The notes below the pieces were generated by a model, which worked only from the letters and a program-made list of their open reading frames with translations, did no database searches and was not told the DNA's origin. A stretch of 52,679 nucleotides of DNA from Streptomyces zagrosensis (GTDB lineage: Bacteria > Actinomycetota > Actinomycetes > Streptomycetales > Streptomycetaceae). The stretch lies in assembly GCF_014203645.1 (NCBI RefSeq), contig NZ_JACHJL010000030.1:1-52679 (forward strand), written 5' to 3'. The translations under genes were made by a program, and so were the position numbers. Below are positions 32,408-39,908 of this stretch, piece by piece; position 1 is the stretch's first letter; the number at the start of each line of letters is the position of its first letter.

Positions 32408-34039
32408 TCACTCTAGAGCGGTCCTTGGGCCACCCTCGCGCAGCCGGTACCGCTGGACCTTGCCGGTGGGAGTGCGCGGCAGTGCGGACAGGAAGCGGAC
32501 CTCGCGGGGGCACTTGTACGGGGCCAGTTCCGCCCGGGTGAACTCCCTGAGCGCCGCGGCCGTGCCGGCCCCGGGCGGCACGCCGTCCCGTAACACCACA
32601 TGGGCGACGACCACGGCGCCGCGCACCTCGTGCGGCTGGCCCGTGACCGCCACCTCGACCACGTCCGGATGGCGCAGCAACGCCTCCTCGACCTCGGGGC
32701 CCGCGATGTTGTAGCCGGCCGAGATGATCATGTCGTCCGTACGTGCCACGAAGCGGAAGTAGCCATCTGGTTCGCGGACATAGGTGTCGCCCGTGAGGTT
32801 CCAGCCGCCTCGTACGTACTCCCGTTGCCGCTCGTCCGCGAGATAGCGGCAGCCGGTGGGGCCGCGCACCGCGAGCAGGCCGGGTTCGCCGTCCGGCAGC
32901 GGTACACCGTCGTGATCCACGACCCGTACCTGAAAGCCGGGCACCGGAACGCCCGTGGTGCCGGGGCGGATCGCCTCATCGGCGGCCGAGATGAAGATGT
33001 GCAACAACTCGGTGGCACCGATGCCGTTGATGAGCCGCAGCCCGGTCGCCTCGTACCAGGCGTGCCAGACCGCGGCTGGCAGATTCTCGCCCGCCGACAC
33101 ACAGCGCCGCAGCGAGGAGACGTCGTGGCCGCCCAGCCGCTCCAGCATGGCCCGGTACGCGGTCGGCGCGGTGAACAGGACCGTTACCCGGTGTCGCGCG
33201 ATGTCCTGCAACAACTTGGCCGGCCCGCCCCAGGCGTCGAGCAGCGTGGAGGCGCCGGCCCGTAACGGGAAGATCACCAACCCGCCGAGGCCGAAGGTGA
33301 AAGCCAGTGGCGGACTGCCCGCGAACACATCGTTTGGCGCGGGCCGCAGCACCCGCGCCGAGAAGGTGTCGGCGATGGCCAAAACATCGCGATGGAAGTG
33401 CATGCACCCCTTGGGCCGCCCGGTGGTGCCCGAGGTGAAGGCGATCAGCGCCACGTCATCGGCAGACGTACGCACCGGCTCGTACGCCCCGGGCCGGGCG
33501 GCGGCAAGCCGCAGCAGATCGTCTGGTGCGCCCGAGCCGTACGCGGCGATCCGCAGCCCCGGCACGCCGGCCCGCTGCAAATGGTCGAGGACCTCCGCGG
33601 CGCACACCGCGTGCCGTATTCGGGCCAGTTCGCAGATGGTGGCCAGCTCGTGGGACCGCTGGCTGGCCAGTACGGTCACCGCCACCGCGCCCGCCTTGAG
33701 CACCGCGAGCCAGCAGGCGGCGAGCCAAGGCGAGGTCGGGCCGCGCAGCAGTACCCGGTTGCCAGGCCGCACCCCAAGATCTTCCGTGAGCGTGTGCGCG
33801 AGCTGATCCACCCGGCCGCGCAGTTCGCCGTAGGTCCACACCTCCCCGTCCCCGCCGCGCAGCGCCACCCGATTCGCCTGGCGCCTGCCATCGGTCTCCG
33901 CGAGCAACTCCACCGCGCAGTTGAGCCGCTTCGGATAGTCCGGGACCGGCGGATCGCGCAGCAACGTGGGCCACTGGTGCACGGGCGGCAGATGGTCACG
34001 GGCGAAGGTATCGATGTGCGCCGAAGGCGTGAGCTCCAT
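32408..34039 (-). CDS. aryl-CoA ligase, probably 2-aminobenzoate-CoA ligase
   Basis: A 543-residue AMP-forming ligase. The P-loop-like A3 motif is FTSGTTGRPKG (201-211), the A5 region is GATELLHIFISA, and GWNLTGDTYVREPDGYFRFVARTDDMI is the hinge region. PTGKVQR carries the catalytic Lys. The GATELLHIFISA sequence is what I associate with the benzoate/2-aminobenzoate ligase group. It would activate the aromatic acid to its CoA thioester, the substrate of the fused hydroxylase. Two TTA codons (32591-32593 and 33263-33265) imply bldA control. GAGGGG precedes ATG 34039. It is first in an operon with the PaaX-type gene. Confidence 0.87.
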   Translation of the reverse strand: MELTPSAHIDTFARDHLPPVHQWPTLLRDPPVPDYPKRLNCAVELLAETDGRRQANRVALRGGDGEVWTYGELRGRVDQLAHTLTEDLGVRPGNRVLLRGPTSPWLAACWLAVLKAGAVAVTVLASQRSHELATICELARIRHAVCAAEVLDHLQRAGVPGLRIAAYGSGAPDDLLRLAAARPGAYEPVRTSADDVALIAFTSGTTGRPKGCMHFHRDVLAIADTFSARVLRPAPNDVFAGSPPLAFTFGLGGLVIFPLRAGASTLLDAWGGPAKLLQDIARHRVTVLFTAPTAYRAMLERLGGHDVSSLRRCVSAGENLPAAVWHAWYEATGLRLINGIGATELLHIFISAADEAIRPGTTGVPVPGFQVRVVDHDGVPLPDGEPGLLAVRGPTGCRYLADERQREYVRGGWNLTGDTYVREPDGYFRFVARTDDMIISAGYNIAGPEVEEALLRHPDVVEVAVTGQPHEVRGAVVVAHVVLRDGVPPGAGTAAALREFTRAELAPYKCPREVRFLSALPRTPTGKVQRYRLREGGPRTALE

Positions 34040-34102
34040 CGCGGATGCGCCCCCTCTAACCGATGGGGAAGTGCGGCAGTCCTGTCCCGAAGATGCATGC
34101 CA

Positions 34103-34130
34103 AGCGTAACGTGTTCATGACGGCAGTCAA
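34103..34130 (-). promoter_or_regulatory. ligase promoter with TGAC-N4-GTCA operator, site B
   Basis: On the minus strand, -35 TTGACT (34130-34125) and -10 TACGCT (34108-34103) are separated by 16 bases and point toward the ligase gene. The motif TCATGACGGCAGTCA (34115-34129), with inverted repeat TGAC-GGCA-GTCA, covers the -35 and spacer, so a bound repressor would block the promoter. The acyl-CoA dehydrogenase gene is transcribed the other way from the same region and could be controlled together. Confidence 0.65.
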
Positions 34131-34156
34131 CATGTCGCGATAAAGGAGGGGTGCCG

Positions 34157-35545
34157 GTGACCGCCTTCGCACTCGACCCGCAGCAGCGGGAGTGGTGCGC
34201 CACGCTGCGCGCCATTGCCGCCGAACAGTTGCGCCCGCTCGCCGCGCGCTGCGACCCCGGCCGGGTGAACCGGCCGCTGGTAGCGGCCCTGGGCGAATCG
34301 GGTCTGCTACGACGCCTCTTCCCCCTCGACGGTCAGGCCCCTGTGCGCGCCCTGGACCTGTGTCTGCTGCGCGAGTCGCTGGCCAGGGAGTGCACGCAGG
34401 CCGAGACGGCACTCGCCCTTCAGGGCCTCGGCTGCTACCCCGTCGTCCAGTCCGGCACCCCCGAACAGCGCGCCCGCTGGTTGCCCGAGGTAGTTGCGGG
34501 GCGCGCGGTCGCGGCGTTCGCGCTCAGCGAGCCCGGGGCGGGCTCCGACGCCGCGGCCCTCACCCTGGCGGCGGAACCAGCCGGTGCGCGAAGCGGGCCA
34601 CGGGGCGGCCCGCGCGGCTCTGCTGGACTGGCCGGTCGTGTTGGTCGGGACCACCCCGTTGGCGGTGTTGCGGCGGGTGGCGAAGAGGCCGGTGGCGCAG
34701 ACGAGAACGGCGCCGGCGATACGGGGCCTGTGGGGTCTACGGGACCTGCGGGGCTTGCGGGCTGTGTAGGACGTACCGGGACTGCGGGGCGGGTGGGGCG
34801 CACGGATGGGCCGGGGCGGGCGCAGAGCACAGGCGTCTCCCGGGCCGCGGGCTGGCGACTGACCGGCGAGAAGTGCTGGATCTCCAACGCGCCCGAGGCC
34901 GACTTCTACACCGTCTTCGCCCGCACCACACCGGGCGCAGGCAGCCGGGGCATCACCGCGTTCCTCGTCCCCGCCGACCGCCCCGGCCTCACCGGCGAAC
35001 ACCTGGACATGCTCAGCCCGCATCCGATCGGCCGACTGTTCTTCGACGCCGTGCCCGTCACCCGCGCCGATGTGCTCGGCGAGGTGGACGCCGGGTTCCA
35101 GGTCGCCATGCGCACCTTGAACCTGCTGCGGCCCAGCGTCGGCGCCTTCGCCGTTGGCATGGCGCGCAGCGCGCTCGACCTCGCCCTCGCGCACGCGAAG
35201 GAGCGCACCGCGTTCGGCGGCCCGCTGAAGGACCTCCAGGCCGTCGCGCACCAACTCGCCGAAATGGCCACCCGCACCGAGGCAGCCCAACTGCTCGTCT
35301 ACGCCGCGGCGTCCGCACACGACGCTGGCGAAAGCGGCATCGCGCGGCGCTCCGCGATGGCCAAGCTACTGGCCACCGAGACCGCCCAGTACGTGGTTGA
35401 CGCCGCCGTCCAAATCCACGGAGCCCGCGCGCTGGAACGCGGCCACCCCCTGGAGCACCTGTACCGCGAGGTGCGCGCGCCCAGAATTTACGAGGGGGCC
35501 ACGGAGGTCCAGCGCACCATCATCGCGAAGGAGCTGTACCGGTGA
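34157..35545 (+). CDS. acyl-CoA dehydrogenase with large internal insert
   Basis: A 462-residue flavoenzyme; typical members have about 380. The order of features is normal: ALSEPGAGSDAAALTLAAEP, WRLTGEKCWISNAPEADFY, FGGPLKDLQAVAHQLAEMATRTEAAQ and the C-terminal RIYEGATEVQRTIIAKELY. In short-chain enzymes the EGT/EGA region carries or adjoins the catalytic base. Between the first two blocks lies a Gly/Arg/Ala/Thr low-complexity insert of about 85 residues, in the beta-domain, which an active enzyme must loop out. GGAGG seven bases before GTG 34157 decides the start over GTG 34151. Role: oxidation of a CoA-bound intermediate in the aromatic pathway. GTGA overlap with ridA. Confidence 0.87.
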   Translation: MTAFALDPQQREWCATLRAIAAEQLRPLAARCDPGRVNRPLVAALGESGLLRRLFPLDGQAPVRALDLCLLRESLARECTQAETALALQGLGCYPVVQSGTPEQRARWLPEVVAGRAVAAFALSEPGAGSDAAALTLAAEPAGARSGPRGGPRGSAGLAGRVGRDHPVGGVAAGGEEAGGADENGAGDTGPVGSTGPAGLAGCVGRTGTAGRVGRTDGPGRAQSTGVSRAAGWRLTGEKCWISNAPEADFYTVFARTTPGAGSRGITAFLVPADRPGLTGEHLDMLSPHPIGRLFFDAVPVTRADVLGEVDAGFQVAMRTLNLLRPSVGAFAVGMARSALDLALAHAKERTAFGGPLKDLQAVAHQLAEMATRTEAAQLLVYAAASAHDAGESGIARRSAMAKLLATETAQYVVDAAVQIHGARALERGHPLEHLYREVRAPRIYEGATEVQRTIIAKELYR

Positions 35546-36150
35546 ACTCCCCATCGCCCCAACGCCCCACCCCGCCCCAGCCCCCGTCCCCGGGGCGCGA
35601 CGCCCCGAACGTGCCCTTGCCCCCGCCCACCGACGCTGTTCCGGCTCCGCCCACCGACGCTGTGTTGTCCCCGCCCCCGTCCCCGGAGCGCGACGCCCCG
35701 AACGTGCCCTTGCCCCCGCCCACCCACCCTGTGTCGCCCCCGCCCACCGCCCCTGTGATACGTCGCATCAACCCCCCAGAGCTCTCGCCACCCACCGGCT
35801 TCACCCACGCCGTCGCCGTCACCGGGTCCCGGCTGGTTCTGCTCGCGGGGCAGACCGCGCTTGACGGAGTAGGTCGGGTCATCGACGGGGCGCTGCCGGC
35901 CCAGTTCGAGCGGGCCCTGAGCAACCTACTCACTGCGCTACGCGCCGCCGGGGGCGAGCCCGAACACCTCGCCCGGGTCACGGTGTACGCCACCGACGTC
36001 GCCGACTACCGCGCACACGCCGCCCAACTGGGCAGCATCTGGCGCCGGTTGGCTGGCCGGGACTATCCGGCCATGGCGGTGGTGGGAGTGGTCAGACTCT
36101 GGGACGAGCAGGCCCTGGTGGAACTGGACGGCATCGCGTTGCTTCCCTAG
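35542..36150 (+). CDS. RidA-family enamine/imine deaminase with Pro-rich N-terminal extension
   Basis: A 202-residue protein of which residues about 75-202 are the RidA/YjgF domain (INPPELSPPTGFTHAVAVTG, LVLLAGQTALDG, RVTVYATDVADYRAHA, PAMAVVGVVRLWDEQALVELDGIA). The last segment contains the Arg and Glu that bind imino acids. RidA hydrolyses reactive enamines/imines, which fits removal of the amino group from an aminated ring intermediate. Residues 1-74 are Pro-rich and built from a 51-base repeat present twice with one mismatch (35581-35631 and 35674-35724). GTG 35542 overlaps the dehydrogenase stop, so the pair is translationally coupled. A start near residue 70 would give a normal RidA. 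Confidence 0.83.
   Translation: MNSPSPQRPTPPQPPSPGRDAPNVPLPPPTDAVPAPPTDAVLSPPPSPERDAPNVPLPPPTHPVSPPPTAPVIRRINPPELSPPTGFTHAVAVTGSRLVLLAGQTALDGVGRVIDGALPAQFERALSNLLTALRAAGGEPEHLARVTVYATDVADYRAHAAQLGSIWRRLAGRDYPAMAVVGVVRLWDEQALVELDGIALLP
35581..35724 (+). repeat. 51-base direct repeat inside the ridA N terminus
   Basis: Positions 35581-35631 and 35674-35724 are identical except for one base (GGGGCG versus GGAGCG). The period is 93 bases (31 codons), so the duplication keeps the reading frame and encodes two copies of a PSP-G/E-RDAPNVPLPPPT unit. A shorter GCTCCGCCCACCGACGCTGT-like unit lies between them. Confidence 0.85.
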
Positions 36151-36184
36151 CCCCCAGCCGCCCATGTCCCCTACTGGGAACCCG

Positions 36185-36215
36185 AGTTCGGCCGGCCGAG
36201 GCCCCCGGCCGAACT
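36185..36215 (+). terminator. terminator of the acyl-CoA dehydrogenase-ridA operon
   Basis: A perfect 11-bp stem (AGTTCGGCCGG with CCGGCCGAACT) and 9-base loop, beginning 35 bases after the ridA stop codon. There is no U tract. Confidence 0.7.
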
Positions 36216-36481
36216 GCACCGGAGGGAGGAGGCCGCCGTACCTCCCTGGTAGCACGGCAACGAGGCGATGCACCGCTGGGTGTGCACTGACCTCGGTCGG
36301 CCGTCTGATGTGCCGCCTGTCCCCAACGCCGTACCGTCGAAGATGTTGCACGGCTGGTGAGGGGGAAAAACACCAGCCGCCCGCACGGGGGTGCGTGGCG
36401 CGGCGGCGCGTGTTCAGCGCCGCCTCGCCACGCGTGGCCCCGAACCGGAGGAGGGGAGCGGTCATGGGCGTGCGAAGCAGC
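36216..36481. other. intergenic, no gene recognised
   Basis: About 265 bases between the ridA terminator and the stop codon of the convergent haloperoxidase-like gene. Short open frames on both strands show no family features. No second hairpin was identified for the minus-strand gene. Confidence 0.4.
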
Positions 36482-37834
36482 TCAGAGGTAGGTGGTGGTG
36501 ACGTGTTGGGCTACGTTCTCGCCGGCTGCCAGCCCCTGTTCGGCATCCCACCGGAAGTGCACCCCGAGATAAATGCGGCTGATGGCGTTCTCGCTGGCAG
36601 CGGTCGAGATGGTGGCGAACCGTCGGGTGGCCCCGCCGTTGTCGGTGGTCGCGCTGAACGCGATGGCGTCGGTGGCGAAGTAGGTCTTCAGGACGCCGGC
36701 CCACGCACCGGCGAAGGTGGCGTGCCCCGAGATATAAGCGGGGAACGGCGGCGTAAAACTGGACCCGTCCAGGGCGGCGGACAGGGGCCGCCACGCGGGG
36801 TCGGCCGTTGTGTCGGCGTTTGCGTCGGAGCCGGCCTCGTGGATCGCGGACACCGGCCGCCACAGATCAATCGGCGTGTTGTATTTGGCGTCCCAGGCCA
36901 CAACCGCCGCGTCTGCCAGAGCGATCGACAGCACGGCGAAGAACTGAGCGTTCTGGGCGGGCGTCAACGTCTTCTTACGGGCGATGATGCGAGCGTGCTG
37001 ATAGAGCTGCGATGTGGGTTTGTAGGTGCCATCGAGATCATTGGCCCAGAACCTGCCGATGTCGGATTGCTCCGCGGTGCGCACCACCGTCGTCAGGGCC
37101 GTACTGGAGTGCCCGCCGAACACCCGGACCTCATCGACTTGTTCGGCGTACTGGCTGCTGCGCAGAAGGTCTTGGTAAGTGGTGAAGCCGCCGGGTGGGC
37201 CGGGGCGGAACTGCCCGGGCGCAGACCCGCCGAATGGCGTGACGTTGCCCCAGTGCGGCGTCACGGCCGGTTCCAGCGGGTTGGTCTGGCGCCAGGCCCC
37301 GGGGACGCCGTCGGGGACATAGGTGACCGTGGTGGCCGAACCATCGGTGGCGCGCGCCTGAAGCAGCGCTTGGGCTGCCGCTCGGCCAACGGCCGCGCCC
37401 TTGTCCTTCTCCGTCTGCGTGCTGGTGTCCTGCGACAGGGCGAACCCGTAGTTCCCGTCGAACGCACCGGACGGATAAAGCGCGCGCAGCGCGGTGTAGG
37501 CGGCGGTGGCGACGGCCGCGTTGAGCGAGGCGACGCCCAGCACCGGCTGCTTGGCCAGATAGGGGCGGCCGATGGACACGATCGAGTTCGCCGCGTCGTA
37601 CATCGCCAGGTGCATGATGGCCGCCGCCCTGGCCGCGGGCCCCGGGGCCCCGCCGGTTTGCTTGACCGCGCCCTCAAGAATCTTGCTCCAGTAAAGGACC
37701 GGCTCATACGGTGCGTCGGCGGCACGCGCCGCCGGGAGTCCCGGCCATACGGTGGCGGCGCCGACCGTGAGGCCGAGAAGGACAGTGCGGCGACTCGGCG
37801 CGACCTCCGGTCTGCCGGCTAGGGATCTAGACAC
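36482..37834 (-). CDS. secreted vanadium-dependent haloperoxidase / PAP2-type phosphatase family protein
   Basis: A 450-residue exported protein. APSRRTVLLGLTVGAATVWPGLPAARAAD (12-40) is a Tat-type signal with twin Arg. The active-site blocks of the vanadium haloperoxidase/PAP2 family are present: a Lys/Arg-Pro block in PIDLWRPVSAIHEAG, PAYISGHATFAGAWA (SGH with Ile in place of the usual Pro) and SRIYLGVHFRWDAEQGLAAGENVA containing the final Arg and His. Members bind vanadate and oxidise halides, or hydrolyse phosphate esters. Which one this does is uncertain. The GTG start has AGAGGGGG seven bases upstream. It stands alone, convergent with ridA. Confidence 0.8.
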   Translation of the reverse strand: MSRSLAGRPEVAPSRRTVLLGLTVGAATVWPGLPAARAADAPYEPVLYWSKILEGAVKQTGGAPGPAARAAAIMHLAMYDAANSIVSIGRPYLAKQPVLGVASLNAAVATAAYTALRALYPSGAFDGNYGFALSQDTSTQTEKDKGAAVGRAAAQALLQARATDGSATTVTYVPDGVPGAWRQTNPLEPAVTPHWGNVTPFGGSAPGQFRPGPPGGFTTYQDLLRSSQYAEQVDEVRVFGGHSSTALTTVVRTAEQSDIGRFWANDLDGTYKPTSQLYQHARIIARKKTLTPAQNAQFFAVLSIALADAAVVAWDAKYNTPIDLWRPVSAIHEAGSDANADTTADPAWRPLSAALDGSSFTPPFPAYISGHATFAGAWAGVLKTYFATDAIAFSATTDNGGATRRFATISTAASENAISRIYLGVHFRWDAEQGLAAGENVAQHVTTTYL

Positions 37835-37964
37835 AGTGGTTCCCCCTCTAGGTCCGCGGATCGAGACGGATGCTCGCGTGCCGTCACAGGGCTGTCAACG
37901 ACGGATGGCAGGCTTGGCCAGTTGTCGCACATAGGCCAACGTGTCGGCGCTGCGGGGCCGGGAG

Positions 37965-38529
37965 CGGTGTGACCGGTCCTTGTCCGTCGATAACGGCTCG
38001 ATCCGCACCAGCGCGGGGACGGCCGCGGCCATCGCTTTGTGGCTACACATCGTGCGCGGCGACTACGGCACGGCGGTGGCGGCGCGGAGGCCGGCCGCCG
38101 GATGGCCGTGGCCCCGCACTGGGAGGGCGACCAAACCCAGTACGTACCGCTCCCGACCCCCGACCCTCGACCCCCGACCCCGCCCCCGGCGGGCGGAGGG
38201 CCTTGGGTCGGTCCCTGGCTGGGCGCTGGCCCGACTCCACCGACCACTGACGATCGCCGAGTTGGCATCCCGAGCAGGGATGAGCACCCAAGCCTTCGGC
38301 CGCCACTTCACCGCTGAGGTGGGCGTCACGCCGCTGAAGTGGCTCAACCAGCAGCGGCTGGCGCGGGCGCGAGAGCTGCTGGAGACGACGGATTGGGGGG
38401 TGGGACACGGTCACCGAGCGAAGCGGACTGGGAAGCGGGGACAGCCTGCGCCAACACTTCCACCGAGCGCTGGCAACGACCCCGGTCGCCTACCGGCGCA
38501 CCTCCGGGGCGCCGCCCCGCAGCGGCTGA
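37965..38529 (+). pseudogene. remnant of a GlxA-type AraC-family regulator (frameshifted, 5' end missing)
   Basis: Pieces of one regulator occur in different frames. NGSIRTSAGTAAAIALWLHIVRGDYGTAVA (about 37989-38080) is the end of the DJ-1/PfpI-like domain. GRRMAVAPHWEGDQTQYVPLPTPD (about 38090-38165) continues it in another frame. WALARLHRPLTIAELASRAGMS and WLNQQRLARARELLETTDWG (about 38218-38397) are the AraC helix-turn-helix, back in the first frame. SLRQHFHRALATTPVAYRRT (about 38430-38500) closes it in the second, ending at TGA 38529. At least three single-base shifts are needed, the last in a G run near 38395-38405. The N-terminal ~150 residues expected for GlxA are absent. It is either a decayed gene or sequencing errors in GC runs. 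Confidence 0.75.
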
Positions 38530-38919
38530 CAAGCAGTTGACCGCACCGGACCGCGACGACGGGGATGCCTCTTCGGCGCCATCCAGCCCAGCACAGACGG
38601 CCCGAGCACGATGCCGGTGGCGTCGGACCAGCGAGCGTGGCGGCGCCGGCCTCCAGAACACGGCCCTCGTGGTGTGCGGCGCGGTGACGTATCCGCGTTC
38701 GTCTCGCTTGCACGTGCGCCATCTCGCCCTGGACCTGGCTCGCCCTGCACCTGGCTCACGCCCTGCTTCTCGGTGGCGAGGCGTGGCAGCTCCGAAACTG
38801 CCCTGGCGGGCCGCAAGTTGACATGTATGGGTTTCATGTGAAGATCAAGGCGATATCGCGATCACCGGGGGCGTCAGCGCGCCCTCGGTCCTTGTCACCT
38901 TCCTTGGGGGGAAGCACAC
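38530..38919. other. intergenic, no gene; short palindromes before the FG-GAP gene
   Basis: About 390 bases. No credible frame is present. Close to the next gene are ACATG-N9-CATGT (38821-38839) and the perfect GCGATATCGC (38850-38859), which may be regulatory sites, and GGGGGGAAG, the ribosome binding site of the next gene. Confidence 0.4.
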
Positions 38920-39858
38920 GTGACCTACCGCTTCGGCCATCACATCGGTCGAGCCCTGACGGGGCTGGCGACCGTGCTGACGGCCACGGCCCTGACCGGC
39001 ACCGCCGCGTCAGCGGCTACCCACGTCCCGACGCCCGTGCCTGCTCCGGATCGGGCGGCGTCCCCGTCCGTCGCCGCACCGGGCGCCACGCAAGACGCTG
39101 GCGCACGCGCTGCCGCGCGTTCGTCCGCTCCTCTTCTGCCGGTATGGGCCGTGACCCGGTCCGGCGACCAGTACTGGTACTGGCCCGACGGCCGAGGGGG
39201 CCTGAGCCAGCGCGAGCGCTCCGAAGACGGTTGGGCGGGCATCGACGCAACGACCCAGGTGGACCTGCACAGCAATGGCTCGTCCGCAGCCCTGTACGCG
39301 CGCGGCAGCGACGGCACGCTCGTGTACTCCGACAGCCTCGGCAACACCCGGGTTCTTGGTGGAGGCTGGCACAAGTACAACGTGCTGCTGTCTCCCGGGG
39401 ACCTCGGCGGGACGAAGCAGTCGGATCTGGTGACCCGGGACGCCGCCGGCGTGTTGTGGTTGCACCCGGCCAAGTCAGACGGGACCCTGTCCGCTCGCAA
39501 GAAGGTCGGTCTGGGCTGGGGCCAGTACACGCACATCACCGGGCAGCACGACCTGAGCGGTGACGGCCGAGCGGACATCGTGGCCCGCGACCGCTCCGGC
39601 GTGCTCTGGCTCTACAAGGGCACCGGGGACTCCGCCAAGCCGTTCGCCCAGCGCAGCAAGGTCGGTCCCGGCTGGAACGCCTTCAACCACCTCGTCTCCA
39701 CCGGGGACGTCAACGGCGACAGCCGCACCGACCTGCTCGCCCGCGACAAGGCCGGCGCCCTGTGGTTGTACAAGGGCACGGGCAAGGCGTCCGCCCCGTA
39801 CCAGGCGAAGGTCAAGATCGGCTCCGCCGGCTGGAACCAGTACACGCAGATCTTCTAA
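38920..39858 (+). CDS. secreted FG-GAP/VCBS-repeat (beta-propeller) protein
   Basis: A 312-residue exported protein. Residues 1-33 are a signal peptide (GRALTGLATVLTATALTGTAASAAT). After an Ala/Pro linker (34-70) come four or five repeats of about 48 residues with the pattern GDLGGTKQSDLVTRDAAGVLWLHPA, HDLSGDGRADIVARDRSGVLWLYKG and GDVNGDSRTDLLARDKAGALWLYKG, each with a D-x-[SN]-G-D calcium-binding type loop. Streptomyces secrete many such propellers, often as domains of enzymes or alone, with unknown partners. The GTG start follows GGGGGAAG by six bases. A strong terminator follows the stop. Confidence 0.88.
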   Translation: MTYRFGHHIGRALTGLATVLTATALTGTAASAATHVPTPVPAPDRAASPSVAAPGATQDAGARAAARSSAPLLPVWAVTRSGDQYWYWPDGRGGLSQRERSEDGWAGIDATTQVDLHSNGSSAALYARGSDGTLVYSDSLGNTRVLGGGWHKYNVLLSPGDLGGTKQSDLVTRDAAGVLWLHPAKSDGTLSARKKVGLGWGQYTHITGQHDLSGDGRADIVARDRSGVLWLYKGTGDSAKPFAQRSKVGPGWNAFNHLVSTGDVNGDSRTDLLARDKAGALWLYKGTGKASAPYQAKVKIGSAGWNQYTQIF

Positions 39859-39873
39859 CCACCGGCTAGAACA

Positions 39874-39908
39874 CGCGGGTCGCCCGGCGTCGAGCCGGGT
39901 GACCCGCG
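39874..39908 (+). terminator. terminator of the FG-GAP gene
   Basis: A 15-bp stem (CGCGGGTCGCCCGGC with GCCGGGTGACCCGCG, one G-U pair) and 5-base loop GTCGA, 15 bases after the stop codon. Its right arm runs into the 15-base repeat array that starts at 39901, so the array may have grown from this arm. Confidence 0.8.

Noticed and set aside
36164..37822. 552-residue plus-strand frame across the haloperoxidase-like gene
   Set aside because: Shadow of the minus-strand gene; Gly/Arg-rich with no recognisable domain.
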